Below are positions 30,830 through 41,985 of a stretch of 64,000 nucleotides of DNA, in pieces. Positions within the stretch are counted from its first letter, which is position 1; each line of letters opens with the position of its first letter. The notes below the pieces were generated by a model. That model did no database searches. It saw nothing but the letters and a program-made list of their open reading frames with translations, and had not been told where the DNA came from. The stretch lies in contig NW_018344334.1 of the NCBI RefSeq assembly GCF_002099425.1, forward strand, positions 550,001 through 614,000, given 5' to 3'. A program made the translations under genes and the position numbers. The stretch is from Phascolarctos cinereus. Its lineage: Eukaryota; Chordata; Mammalia; Diprotodontia; Phascolarctidae.

Positions 30830-32128
30830 TTTTCTGAAAATTGTTTAGGCACAGTTATGTCTTCACATAAATCATTGATAAAATCTTAAAACAATTCAGG
30901 GCCAAAAACAAGATTTCTGGGGCTCTTTGCTACAGACTTCTTTTAAATTTGACATTAGATCTTTTAATGACTATGCTGGTATATATAAATGGCATTCAGC
31001 CAGTTTCAAATCCACCTACCTTTCCTCTCCTGGTACTCCAGTGGTTCCCAACCTATAAGCCACAGACCCCTAGGGAAACAAAAAGTCTTTTGAACGGAGC
31101 CCGGAATTCATATAAGCACCAGTCACTGTTATTTTAATACTTGCTGTAATTCAACAAAATAGACAGCATGACTATATAACAGTAAGTAAACATACCTTCT
31201 TTAGATTGAATAATGTCCTACACATGTGTTTTCAAATGTATGCAGATGATATTGTGATTGCTAAAATGAAAATTCACTGATTCATAGAATAAGCTTCATA
31301 GAAGCTGTGTCTCTTTTTCTGTCTCTGTGTATTCCTCTGTTACTTTGTCTCTTTCTCTTATGTTGGTTTAATCATTGTAGAGAATTCCTGATATATAAAC
31401 TACCCAAATGCCTCTCCTAATGCATATTGGTTCTAATTTTCCATCTTATAGTCTTATAGATTTCCCATAAGACACTCAGGGGTTAAGTGCCCTGCCAGAG
31501 TCATATATCCAAAATGCATCAGAGGCAATAACAGATACTAAGAGTGCAGCTACTATCACGTAGCGGTCAATGAAACATGAACATTAAAACAATGCTTGGT
31601 GATTCTGACATTTGGTTGCTGTATATAGGAACCAGTAATATCTGTTGCTATGAGTATGTAAACAGCATTGAAGTTTTGAAGGGTTTTTGTTTTGTTTTGT
31701 TTTGGTTAAGGACATAAATATATGTATACTTCAAAAATTAATTTGGGGAGTAAAAAGCATAAAAGTATTTGAGACAAAGAAAGCAAAACAAAGGTATATC
31801 CCCACCTCATTGTATTAATTGATTCCTCAAAGATGGTTTTAAATAGAAAAACAAGGAATTTGGGTACAGTTATTTCCACTGCAACATAAAATTAAAAACT
31901 AAGTTCCAGAGTGGCAAAATTTGGATTATGAAATTCAATTCTAACAGAGATCTGAGACTATGATTGAGTTTCTGAGAACAGAAAACTTCTTGGCTAGCTA
32001 ATACACTCATGTTTTGGATACTTGACCCTATTCAAACCTATTCAATCTAATTCAATCCAATATAACAAATATTTAAGCACTCTTTATATGTAAAGTGTGG
32101 AGCAAACCCAACAAGTTGTCAGAGATGA
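30830..32128. other. No gene; small repeat debris
   Basis: A hAT-like start CAGTGGTTCCCAACCTA near 31,039, a reversed MIR remnant near 31,470-31,540 and an L2-like CAAATATTTAAGCACTC near 32,065. None is secure. Confidence 0.4.
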
Positions 32129-32136
32129 CCCTAAGG

Positions 32137-32364
32137 CAGACCTGCATAACTTGGCAGTAAGTGAGCCCAAAATTAAAACAGGCTAAACTTCTTCAAGCCA
32201 TAGATAGATTACACTAGAGACAGATTGACAATGGTTGGTTGCTGTGGGTCACGTGACAAACAGGAGCATGTGCAGTAGCAACACTATATTTTTCACAAGC
32301 CTTCAGAAATCCTTTGGGGGGCCACAAGTGGCCTGTGGGTCCTCAGCTCTGTTGTGTAGACCTG
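32137..32364. mobile_element. Non-autonomous hAT-like DNA transposon (MITE)
   Basis: A 228 bp element begins CAGACCTGCATAACTTGG and ends CTGTTGTGTAGACCTG. The ends are imperfect inverted repeats (about 10 of the first 14 bases pair). It is flanked by CCCTAAGG (32,129-32,136) and ACCTAAAG (32,365-32,372), 8 bp with two differences, the size hAT transposases duplicate. The subterminal GGGGGGCCACAAGTGGCCTG resembles Charlie-type termini. No transposase inside. Confidence 0.7.
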
Positions 32365-32372
32365 ACCTAAAG

Positions 32373-33799
32373 TTTTCAGCTTGTAGCCAAAAGAATGGGA
32401 GGTAGAAGGAGAAGACTGCATGGTTCCAGAACAATAGGCCAAGAATCTAGATATGGTTTTGAAGGAGAAAGGGAAAGGGGATAATACTTTGCTTCATGGG
32501 AATACACAAGCTTCCAATTTAAGATGAACCAGAGATACGTATTTATAATGGATAATAAAAATACGGTAGACAGAGTCAGGATCTGAAGAGATAAAGGAGT
32601 ATAAGAGAGTATAGAAGGTCAATGGCTGTTCTCTAGTAGAATATCCCTAGTGGTCCTATCCTCAGTTCTCTGAAATCTACCTTGACTATAAGACTGATGA
32701 AGACAGGTTTTTACTAACGAACTCTCCCTCTTCCCTAAGGGAAAGGACAGGTAGGAGCCATTGATAAGAGTATATATCAAAGGGAAACACCAACTTACAA
32801 ATGCAAGATCCCAGTTTGGAAGTGGGGGCACCTGTCTTAGCATTATCAAAAAGACTGCCCAAGAGACCAAAAAGAACTCCCAGGAAATTGTGGAGAGACC
32901 ATCAGCTTTGAGGCTTGGGCTAGGAATTCTAGAACAGTGATTATAGGATCAAGTCATAAACAGAGCTGTAGAGAAGATTCTGGTTGTGCTGAAACAGTTC
33001 AAAGGTTGAGAAGAAGGCTAGCAATTCCTCACACTCTATGCCTTTCTTGTATTCTCCTTCCTATCTTGAGAGAGGAGTGCTTTTTCCCCAAATCTCTGTT
33101 TCTTAGGAATTTATTTACTTTGTTTCTTTTTGTCTTTTTAAGTATGATAAACATGGTTAACCATTGCAATATTGATTTATGTGTTCCATTGTTCAACTGC
33201 AAATGGAGAAAAGATAATAAAAATATGATATTTTTAACATAAGATATAAGTGAGAGTACATGTGTGTATACATATAATGTGTTTTTTATTTACTTATTTT
33301 CACAATAATTTCATTTTCCTAGCTGGGGGCTTAAGCTGAACAAAAGATAATTAATTCAACTATATCACTCCTCAGAGCAAAAAGAGCAAACTTTGATGTG
33401 TATATTGGTGAGCACAAGGAAACAACAGGATTTTTTTGTTTTTGTTTTTGTTTCTGTTCTTGTTTTTTTTTTTTTGAGAGCAGTGAGTGTCATGAGCTAC
33501 AAATGATGAGAGCTGGCACTTTGAACATTCTTCCTTTTCACTGTTTTCACGCTTGGCCATTTTGAAGGGAAAAGTGTTCCTCCACAGAGGAGAAACTGAA
33601 GTAGTAACTAGAGAGAAAGCCATTGCTGAGGGGAGAAACTAGGGGGGAAGCACTACCATCAAAATAGGGGTCAATAAGGAGGAGTAACAATATATAAAAT
33701 TAGACAACACCAGTACTATGCAACAATTCTTATGATAAAGGATCTGGGCTTTTCCTGGACTGAAAACCTAGTCCATGTGATATGCTGTATTAAAAAGGG
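32373..33799. other. No recognisable feature
   Basis: Includes a T/TTTTTG-rich run at about 33,428-33,475. The 83-, 101- and 83-codon frames here have no recognisable motif. Confidence 0.45.
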
Positions 33800-34165
33800 T
33801 ACATACAGAAAGAAGCATACAGAATGAAGAGAGTGGCAGTTCTGCACTCTGACTGGTTCTGACCACAACTGGAGTGTTGTGTTTGGTTTTGGGTGCCAGA
33901 CTTCACAAACAAAACATGTAAAATGAATTGTAGCAAAAGAGGGCAGTCAGAAGGGTGAAGATCTTCAAGATTGTGCTATGTGAGGATGGGTGGGAAGCCT
34001 TCTGGAAAAAAAAATATTGGGCAGAAGGGCACAGGTATGATGGTAGTTTTTAAGTATTTTGAAAGTTGTCACATTAAAAAAAAAATTAGATATCTTATCC
34101 AGAGGATTGAGTTAAGGAGTGACTGGTGGGAGTCAGGAGGAGGCAAATTTAGAACATAAATAAAA
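33800..34165 (+). repeat. L3/CR1-type LINE fragment
   Basis: Sense-strand CR1 order: CCACAACTGGAGTGTTGTGT, TTTTGGGTGCCAGACTTCAC, AGAGGGCAGTCAGAAGGGTGAAG, GTGCTATGTGAGGATGGGTGG, GTTTTTAAGTATTTTGAAAG. Same family as the minus-strand copies at 8.1, 29.2 and 48.2 kb. Confidence 0.7.
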
Positions 34166-34194
34166 GAAAAAAATACCTACTAATAGAAATAATG

Positions 34195-34440
34195 ACTAAT
34201 ATTAAAACTACTACTTTTCCATTTAGAATCACTTTCTATGACTTGCAGCATGATTTCTTCACAACCTCACTGTAAGGAAGGTTGTGCAAATGTATCATCC
34301 TCACTTTATAGACAAGAAAGCAAGGATTCAGGGAAGTCTGGTAACTTGTCCAAGGTCCTACAGCTAATGAGCATCCAAGGCAAGATTTGAACTTAATGTC
34401 CTGAGTTCAAGTCCATTGGCCAATATACTGTAGTTACAGC
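34195..34440 (-). repeat. MIR-type SINE
   Basis: TTCACAACCTCACTGTAAGG, CTCACTTTATAGACAAGAAAGC, GTAACTTGTCCAAGGTCCTACAG, CAAGATTTGAACTTAATGTCC, ending near CCAATATACTG. Confidence 0.75.
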
Positions 34441-34914
34441 AATACCCAAATGGAATGGGTTGCCTCAGAAGAAAGTAGGTTGTCCCTAACTGGATGTTTT
34501 CCATCAGAGTTTGGAGAATAACTTGTCAGGGCTGTGATATGGTAAATTCTTCATCAGGTTAGGGTTAGAGCAGCTAGCTTTTAAATTTCCTTTGGATGCA
34601 GATCCTGCCATTATAATTGAAAAGAAAAAATGAAAAAAAAATGAGTGTGGAGGCAATAAGGAATATTCTAACATTGCACATAGCTAAAGGTTATATTTAG
34701 ACCACATTGCCTAAATTTGATCCGGGTTCCAAACTAAATGTGGCCTGGCTTGACACTACTAGTGATAGCAAGTAAAAGATTGGAATGGAGTGATAAACAT
34801 TAAGGTATGGAAAGAGAGGCAATTCTGAATATTCATGCCTGGAATTTCTTTAATGGGGGAAAATAATGGGATATTAGATAAAGCATCAGAAAGGGAGTTA
34901 ATATGTGCATGGGG
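34441..34914. other. No recognisable feature
   Basis: AT-rich unassigned sequence. Confidence 0.4.
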
Positions 34915-35010
34915 AATTCTGAGTAATTCACTTAATTCTCAGAGTCTTAGTTTCCCCCTCTTTAAAACGAGGCAAATAATGTCTGACACACCTTTGACAT
35001 ATGCAAGGTG
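34915..35010 (+). repeat. MIR fragment
   Basis: GAGTAATTCACTTAATTCTCAG, GTCTTAGTTTCCCCCTC and ACGAGGCAAATAATG match the MIR core. Confidence 0.5.
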
Positions 35011-35846
35011 AATGACTGTGTGATTGGTCTCAATCCCATCCTATGTCCCTCTTTTCCCCCCACTTCCTCTGCAAATCTTTAAGACTATAAATTTCAGTGA
35101 AAATGCCTATCTTTCCAAGATGGCAGAGAAAAAGCAGGAACTCATTTGAACTCTCCCAAATTCCCCTCCAAACAACATTAAAATAACATCTCAAAACAAA
35201 TTCTGAAGCCACAGAACTAACAAAAGGATGGGGTGAAACAAATTTCCAACCAAAGACAACTTAAAAGGTTGGCAGGAAAGGTCTGACTTACTGGGTTATG
35301 AGTGGATTGCAATACAGCACAGGCTACACCAGCACAAGTCAAGCCGTGGCAAGCCTAGAAGGCTGCTGAATTAGGAATGGTAAGGGAGTCAGACAACTTG
35401 GCAGAAGGAGTTTACAGGGACCCTTTGCTAGCACAGGGAGCAGGACTTTGTTGCATCGTCCATATGCTACTAGGTCAAGTCCCAAGGCAAGGTGGGGCAT
35501 TAGCAGGAACAGGTAACCTGGACACAATTATAGGGCAGAAAAGAGTGCTTGTGACCACTCAAAGATGAGAACACAGGCCAGGAGAACAGTAAGATCATCT
35601 CTCCTTAGATCTTACCACCTTGGAGGAACTAAAAACTTACAGATCCACAGAACTAGGTCTGAAAACAGCAGCATGAAAAACCTGAGTTGGAGCAATGTCT
35701 CCTCCACCATAAAAGTCGAACCCAACTTTAACGTAAAGTTAAAAGTCAAGAAATAGGATTTCAAAATGTGCAAACAATAAAAAAAAATCTGACCACAGAA
35801 ATTTACTATGTTGGCAGGAAAAATCAAAACACAAGACTCAGAAGAA

Positions 35847-35848
<2 letters not shown>

Positions 35849-35888
<40 letters not shown>
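35849..35888. repeat. (TC)n microsatellite inside HAL1-A
   Basis: Perfect CT array followed by impure CTGT repeats to about 35,910. Confidence 0.95.
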
Positions 35889-35894
<6 letters not shown>

Positions 35895-35917
35895 GTCTGT
35901 CTGTCTCTCTTTATATG

Positions 35918-36012
35918 TAGTTATATATATATATGTGTACATATATTATATAATATATATGTAATATATAATACATATATTTATATGTATATCATATATG
36001 TGTGTGTGTATG

Positions 36013-36043
<31 letters not shown>

Positions 36044-36044
36044 C
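35918..36044. repeat. AT-rich palindromic microsatellite inside HAL1-A
   Basis: TA repeats with TG inserts, bracketed by TATATGTAGTTATATA and TATAAACTACATATA, which are near reverse complements. The whole block could fold as a cruciform. Confidence 0.9.
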
Positions 36045-36405
36045 ATATAAAGTCTCAAAGAAAATTGTGAATTGGTCTCAATGCCCCCCCCCAAAAAATA
36101 AAGAATTCCTAGAATGGCTCAAAAAGAACTTAAAGAAAATCAAAGAAGAGAGGTAGAGGAAAAATTGGGAAAAGAAAATAGAGTAATGAAAGAAAATAAT
36201 GAAAAAAAGAGTCAACAGCTTGGTAAATAAGGCACAAAAACAGCAAAGAAAATAACACCTTAAAAATTGGAATGGGCAAAATGGTGAAAGAGGCAAAAAA
36301 AAAAACACTGAAGAGAAGAACTCATTGAAAAACAGCATTAGCCTAATGGGGAAAAAAAGGGTATAAAAAATCACTGAAGAAAGGAACTTTTTAAAAAGTA
36401 GAATT

Positions 36406-36632
36406 GTTGTCCTTATTTTTGTTTTTTGTCCTTCATTCTTTACAAGAACCAATGGCATCAGGAGGGTGATGTCTTGACTTGCAAGTGAATTGGATTTAAG
36501 GGAGGCAGAGCTGTGCAGAGTCATCAGCACCACTCTCTCCTCCAGAGTCATCAGAGTCCAGAGTCAAGACATAGGTCAGGACAGCTGGTGATGGCCCACA
36601 ATGCAGTGGGAAGTCTTGGTCTTTTTTTAAAA
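36406..36632 (+). repeat. Unclassified marsupial interspersed repeat X (partial)
   Basis: TTGTCCTTCATTCTTTACAAG, TGATGTCTTGACTTGCAAGTGAATTGGATTTAAG, GAGCTGTGCAGAGTCATCAGC, GTCAGGACAGCTGGTGATGG and GATGGCCCACAATGCAGTGG match the reverse complement of 60,570-60,760. This is the first ~220 bp of that family. It lies inside HAL1-A. Confidence 0.75.
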
Positions 36633-36974
36633 TTATTATTCTTTTCAGTTGTTTATTTGTTTCTTTTTTATTATGTGTTATCACATGACTACAGTAAACT
36701 TACCTTTGTTCACTTCAAATTCTACCACCCCCTATTCTTTGAACACTTTACAAACCTCACTAGTACAACAGATAAAACATGTAGGACAACGAAGAAATGA
36801 GTCATTTCATTTGCATGAGGCACTTTTTATTGGGAAAACTAGAAACACCTCTGAATGAGAGGTGGTCAGAAAGGAAAAGAAAACAAAAATAAAAACATCA
36901 AATTATCATCATAATGAAGCCAAGAATAATTGGATGATGATAGAAATAATAGATAATTCATAGATTATATATCT

Positions 36975-37085
36975 GTATCTATATATTTACATATATACAC
37001 ACACATATATACAGATACAAATATAAAGGCACAGATAGAGGTAAATAGGGGTGTGTGTGTGTGTGTGTATGTGTGTGTGACAGAG
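36975..37085. repeat. TA/CA/TG/GA compound microsatellite
   Basis: TATATACACACACATATATA, then (GT)n at 37,050-37,079 and (GA)n at 37,080-37,097. Confidence 0.9.
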
Positions 37086-37097
37086 AGAGAGAGAGAC

Positions 37098-37302
37098 ATA
37101 GGTAGTTGGCTCAGTGAATAGAGAGCAAGGCCTGCAATCAGGAAGATTTGAGTTCAAATCTCCTCAGGTACTACTAGCTATATGTCCTTGAGTGAGCCAC
37201 TTAACCTCTGCCTACATCAGTTTCCTCATCTGTACAATGGGGATAATAATATTACCTATCCCCCCCAGGGTAGCAGATATCAAATGAGATAATAATTGTA
37301 AA
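37098..37302 (+). repeat. MIR-type SINE inside HAL1-A
   Basis: GTAGTTGGCTCAGTGAATAGAG head, GATTTGAGTTCAAATCTCC box B, GAGCCACTTAACCTCTGCC, CAGTTTCCTCATCTGTACAATGGGGATAATAATA. Confidence 0.8.
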
Positions 37303-37890
37303 GCCTCAACATTCCATTCCAAACAACTTTAAAATAATGCCGCAAGTCATATTTTGGAGTGGCAGAATCAACAAAAGGTCAAGAACAGATTTTTTTTCTG
37401 GCCTAAGAAAACTTAGGTGGTCCGTAGGAGAGGTATGTAACACTGCCTTGGAGGCCTGTCTGAAACAAGGATACCCAGGTGACATTTGACATTCAAACAT
37501 AAGACTCAGGAGAAGCATATGAAGTTAAATATTAAAGAGAAATAATAAGGCAGTCAATATGGTTAAACTGTTTACATTCCTATATGGAAAGATGATTTGT
37601 GAAAATCCCAAGAACTTTATCATTATTGGAGCAGTTAAAAGGAGTTTATATAACCAGAGGGCCTGGATGTGAGTCAATTATTCTGGAATGATTTTTAAAA
37701 AAAAATTAAAGGTTGAGAAAGCAGGATGCACTAGGAAAGGGAGAAAAGGAGATGCAGAATATAAAATGTTTCTCACATAAAATAGGTATGCAAGGAAGAG
37801 CTTGTTTAGTGGAGGTAGAAATGAGGTAGTGGCAGGCAATGCTTAACCCTCACTCTCATCAGAATAAACTCAAATTGTCCTTTCTTCCAA
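37303..37890 (+). mobile_element. HAL1 fragment with internal deletions (HAL1-B), nested in HAL1-A
   Basis: The first ~85 bp (CCAAACAACTTTAAAATAATG, GTGGCAGAATCAACAAAAGG) is HAL1 5'UTR, as at 35,170-35,230. It jumps to ORF1-end/3'UTR sequence: CAAACATAAGACTCAGGAGA, GTTAAACTGTTTACATTCC, GGCAATGCTTAACCCTCACTCTC. The latter repeats 38,608-38,955 of HAL1-A as a direct, diverged copy. Confidence 0.65.
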
Positions 37891-38053
37891 AAAAAAAGTA
37901 GAATTTGCCAAGTGGAAAAGGAGGTACAAAACTCACTGAGGAAAATAATTTCTTAAAAATTAGAATAGGCTAAGTGGAAGATAAAGACTCCACAAAACAT
38001 TAAAAAAAAACAATGAAACAAAATCAAAAGAATGAAAAAAAATAGAAGAAAAT

Positions 38054-38254
38054 GTGAAATATTTCATTGGAAAAATAACTGACTTGGAAAACAGATTGAG
38101 GAGAGATAATTTAAGAAACATTGGACTACTTGAAAGCCATGATCAAAAAAAGGAAAAAAAAACCCTACATATCACATTTCAAAAAATTATCAAGGTAAAC
38201 TGCCTTGATATCCTAGAACAAGAGGGTAAAATGGAAATTAAAAGAATCCATTAA
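38054..38254 (+). pseudogene. L1/HAL1 ORF1 remnant (RRM/C-terminal part)
   Basis: A 66-codon open stretch encodes MKYFIGKITDLENRLRRDNL, then RNIGLLESHDQ. It aligns with L1 ORF1p (typical LENRSRRNNLRIIGIPE), the entry to the RNA-recognition domain. Copies on the minus strand read KYLIGKTTDVENKGRRENSK at 62,323-62,535. Surrounding frames are broken. Dead LINE remnant. Confidence 0.8.
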
Positions 38255-39599
38255 TCATTTCCAGAAAGAGATCACAAAATGAAAACTCCCAGGAATATTA
38301 TAGCTAAATTCCCAAGCTCCCAAGTCAAGGAGAAAATATTGCAAGTAGCCACAAAGAAAAAAAAAATCAAGTATCATGGAACCATAGTCAGGATCATAGA
38401 AGATCTAGCAGCTGCTACATTAAAGGGTTAGAGGTTTTGGAATATGATATTCCAGAAGATAAAGGAACTACGATTACAAACAAGAGTCACCTATCCAGCA
38501 AAACTAAGTATAATTCTTCAAGGAAAAAAAATTGAATATTAAATGAAATAGAGTATTTTCAAGCATTCCTGATGAAAGGACTAGAACTGAATAGAAATTT
38601 TAGCTTTCAAACACAAGACTCAAGAGTAGCATAAAAAGGTAACATGAAAGAGAAATCATAAGAGACTTGATATGGTTAAACTGTTTACATTCTCATTATT
38701 AGGGCAATTAGAAGGATAATACATAGAAATCACATGTTTAGGTTGACTGTGATGGGATGATATCAAAAAATATAAAACCAAGAAGTGAGAAAAAGGAATG
38801 CACTGGGAGAAGGAGGAGGGGAGAGGTAGAGTAGGATAAATCATCTCATGCAAAAGAGGCATAATATAGCTTTTACACTAGAAGAGGTCATGGGGGTTAG
38901 TTGGTGGTCAATGCTTGAACCTGACTCTCTTTGGAATTGGCTCAAAGTGGGAATACTATGATCAATCAATTGGGTGTAGAAGTCTATCTTACCATGTAAG
39001 GAAGTATGGAGGGAAGGGGATAAGAAAGGGTGGGGGAAAATAGAAAGGAAGGAAGTTTGGGGAAGAGGTGGTGAGAAGCAAAACAGTTTTGAGTAGAGGC
39101 AGGGTGAAAGGAAAAAAGAGAGAAGGATAAACAAGGGAAGAATAAGATAGAGGGAAATACATAGTTTTTATGACTATGAATGGTAATGGAATGAATTCAC
39201 CCATAAAACAGAAGTGGATAATAGAGTGAATTACATGATTTAGATATAAAAGATGATACCATAAGCAAATTAGGGGAAAATGGAATAGTTTACTTGTCAG
39301 ATCTATGGATAAGGGCAGTATTTAAGATCAAACAAGAGATATAGAATATTATTTGGGGTTATAAAATGGATAATTTTGATTACATTAAATTAAAAAAATT
39401 TGTGTACAAACAAAACCAATGTACCTAAGATTAGAAGGAAAGTAAAAAAAAAATTGGGGAAAATGTTTACAAGTTTCTCTGATAAAAGTGTCATTTCTTA
39501 AATATATAGAGAACCTAGTCAAATTTACAAGAACACAAGTCATTCCCCAACTGATAAATAGTTAAAAGATATAACCAGTCTATTTTCAGAAAAAGAAAT

Positions 39600-39660
39600 C
39601 AATTATATATGTGTGTGTGTGTGTCTGTATGTATATGTATATATAGGTATAGATATTGAT

Positions 39661-39710
<50 letters not shown>

Positions 39711-39735
39711 GTACATACATATATATGTATAGTCA
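39600..39735. repeat. (TG)n(TA)n(CA)n microsatellite inside LINE
   Basis: TG, then a pure TA array (39,671-39,703), then ACACGTACATAC. It splits the ORF2 C-terminal remnant at the point where L1 ORF2p reads roughly FSKEDI...HMKKC. Confidence 0.95.
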
Positions 39736-39853
39736 TATGAAAAAATGCTCTAAATCACTATTGATTAGAGAAGTGCAAATTAAAACAATTCTGAAGTACC
39801 ACCTCATAGCTGTCAGATTGCATAATGTGGCAGAAAAGGAACATGACAAATGA
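39735..39853 (+). pseudogene. L1 ORF2 C-terminal remnant
   Basis: The frame encodes HMKKCSKSLLIREVQIKTIL, then KYHLIAVRL. Human L1 ORF2p reads [28 protein letters not shown] here. The following DNA (39,880-40,150) is the reading-disrupted continuation, including a CCTTTTGACCCCACAATAAAAC block. The stretch upstream of the microsatellite is the KMDNFDYIKLKKF region, as at 2.6 kb. Confidence 0.85.
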
Positions 39854-40664
39854 TGGAGAGGGTGTGGGAAAATTGATACGTTAATGAACTATTAGTTAAG
39901 TTGTGAACTGGTCCAACCATTTTAGAGAGCCATTCAGAACTATGCCCAAAGAGCTACAAAATTGTGTATACCTTTTGACCCCACAATAAAACTGCTAGTT
40001 CTGTATCCCAAAGAGATTTTTTAAAAAAAGGTCCTATATTTGTAAAAGCATTTATAGCAGCTGTTTTTTTGTGGTGACGAAGAATTGGAAATTGAGGAGA
40101 TGTGCATTAATTGGGAAATGGTTGAACAAGGGCTGTGGTATATGATTGACATGGAATACTCTTATGCTATAAGAAATGATGAGCAGGATGCTCTCAGAAA
40201 AACTTGGAAAAACATGTAAACTGAGGCAAAGTGAAGTGAGAAGAGGCAAGAGAACATTGTATGTAGTAACAGGAATATTGTCCAATTAAAAACTTGACAA
40301 CATAGCTATTTTCAGTAATACAAGGATCTAAGATAATTTGGAAGGACTTATGATGAAAAAATGTTATCTACCTCCAGAGAAATAACTAACGAAGCCTGAA
40401 TTCAAAGTGAAGTATACTTTTTTAATCTTTGTTTTTCTTGAATGTTTTTGCTATGTTTTCTTTCACAACATGACTAATATGGAAATGTTTTGCATGGCTG
40501 CACATGTATAACCTATATCAAATTGCTTTCTTTTCTCAATGATATGGGAGGGGATGGAGGAAAAGAGAGAATTTTGAACCCAAATTTTTTTTAATGTAAA
40601 AAAAAGTTTTAACATGTAATTTGAAAAAAAAATTAGGAGAGACAGAAAAAAAAACAAAGCAAAG

Positions 40665-40745
40665 TGACTTTCTACATTGGTGGAGGGAGCTTCTTCATCT
40701 GGGAGCTGCCTAAATCAATGAAATCATAGGTTTGGCATCTGCTTC
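40665..40745 (+). repeat. CORE-SINE 3' fragment
   Basis: ACATTGGTGGAGGGAGCTTC, CATCTGGGAGCTGCC, CAATGAAATCATAGGT matches the 3' module reversed at 53,610-53,680. Confidence 0.7.
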
Positions 40746-41589
40746 TAACATGTGTACTACTTATTTCATAGTGTGCTTGTGAAGAAATCCCCCCATCAAC
40801 CTTAAAGCACAGTATGAATGTGTGTCATCTTTCTTTTCTCCATCTCAAAACTAGAAAGAAGGCTTAAAATGCAAATTTCCATACTTAGATATCACAATGA
40901 TTTGAATTCCCATTATGTTATTAATACATCCTACTGTAATGGAAAGAAAACTGTATGGGGAGTACAAGACTTGAGCCTGAGGTCTTGGTCTGTAACTAAA
41001 TAGTTTCATGATTTAGAGCATTGTGTTCTGTAGCATCCCAGAAAATGAGGAATCAACTGAGGGCCATGAGGAGAATTAGAAGATCAAAATGAATGAGAGC
41101 CAGCCAAGGACTACATGGAGCTGTAGAGACTAAATACTTTCAGCTCTGAAAACTCTCAAAAGTGGGGGTTAGGGGTGGTCAGAGAGTCAGCATCTGCTAG
41201 GAAAAGTCCCTACCTGTGGGAAAGAAACATTATAGACCCCAGATAGGGAACAAGTGAACTCAAATTCTGAGTGTCAGGAGATTTGTAGGGAGTAGGGAGG
41301 TCAGGAAGCAGAAAGAATAGGGTGCTATTGGCAAGTGCTTTGGAGCAAGAAGGGGAGCCAATAAAGAGGAATGAAACACAGGCAGTTACAAAGTAGGAAG
41401 AGACAAGTAGGTTTGGGAGCCTGTTAGGGATTCCAAAGATATGACTATGTTTGACTGCGAGCTTGCCAGTACAGAGGCATTGTGAAGAGACTTTGAACAT
41501 CTGTTAGCTCCGCAATTCTAGATCTTGGCTGGGAATGGTGGGGAATGAGGGGAGGTGATAAGGGCCCAGTCTGGCCAGTAATTCATGTA
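40746..41589. other. No recognisable feature
   Basis: The 96-codon minus frame at 41,210-41,500 has no recognisable motif. Confidence 0.4.
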
Positions 41590-41662
41590 AGTTAATATAT
41601 TGTACAAAACACTTAACCTATCTAGACTTCATTTTCTCATTTGTAAAATAAGGGGTTGAGTC
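41590..41662 (+). repeat. MIR fragment
   Basis: ACAAAACACTTAACCTATCT, CTTCATTTTCTCATTTGTAAAATAAGGGG: MIR core, degenerate. Confidence 0.6.
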
Positions 41663-41932
41663 AATCAATGAAAACATTTAAGTCCTATCATATATGTCCC
41701 ATGTACTGTTTTTGAACCAGGGAAGGGATATCATATAAAAAGAATGAAACAATTCCTACTCTCAAGGTACTTACATTCTAGTGGGGGAAAGAAGTACATA
41801 CATAAGCACTTATAGACCAACTATAAAAAAAAAAAAACACAAATAAATGCAAGAGAGGTAGGGCACTAACAGCTAAAGGGATCAAGAAGGGATTAACATA
41901 GAAGGTGGCTCCGTAGTGGAGTCTCTTCTCTC

Positions 41933-41985
<53 letters not shown>

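Larger units (their letters stand above)
35112..40635 (+). mobile_element. Old HAL1/L1 composite, multiply interrupted (HAL1-A)
   Basis: Begins CCAAGATGGCAGAGAAAAAGCAGG, the same 5' start seen at the right ends of the two minus-strand HAL1 copies. Order: 5'UTR to about 35,750; decayed ORF1 N-terminal half to 36,405; an inserted block (36,406-37,890); ORF1 distal half 37,891-38,560; HAL1-like purine-rich 3'UTR to about 39,220; an ORF2 C-terminal remnant 39,230-40,200; L1-type 3'UTR and A-rich end at about 40,630. All frames are broken. Most of ORF2 is absent. More diverged than the 54 and 61 kb copies, so older. No secure target duplication. Confidence 0.7.

Noticed and set aside
31039-31140. 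hAT-like start CAGTGGTTCCCAACCTA
   Set aside because: No matching inverted end or 8 bp duplication could be found nearby.
36078-36551. 157-codon minus-strand frame
   Set aside because: It is antisense to the A-rich HAL1-A ORF1 and repeat X, which gives Phe/Leu/Ser-rich translation. No motif.
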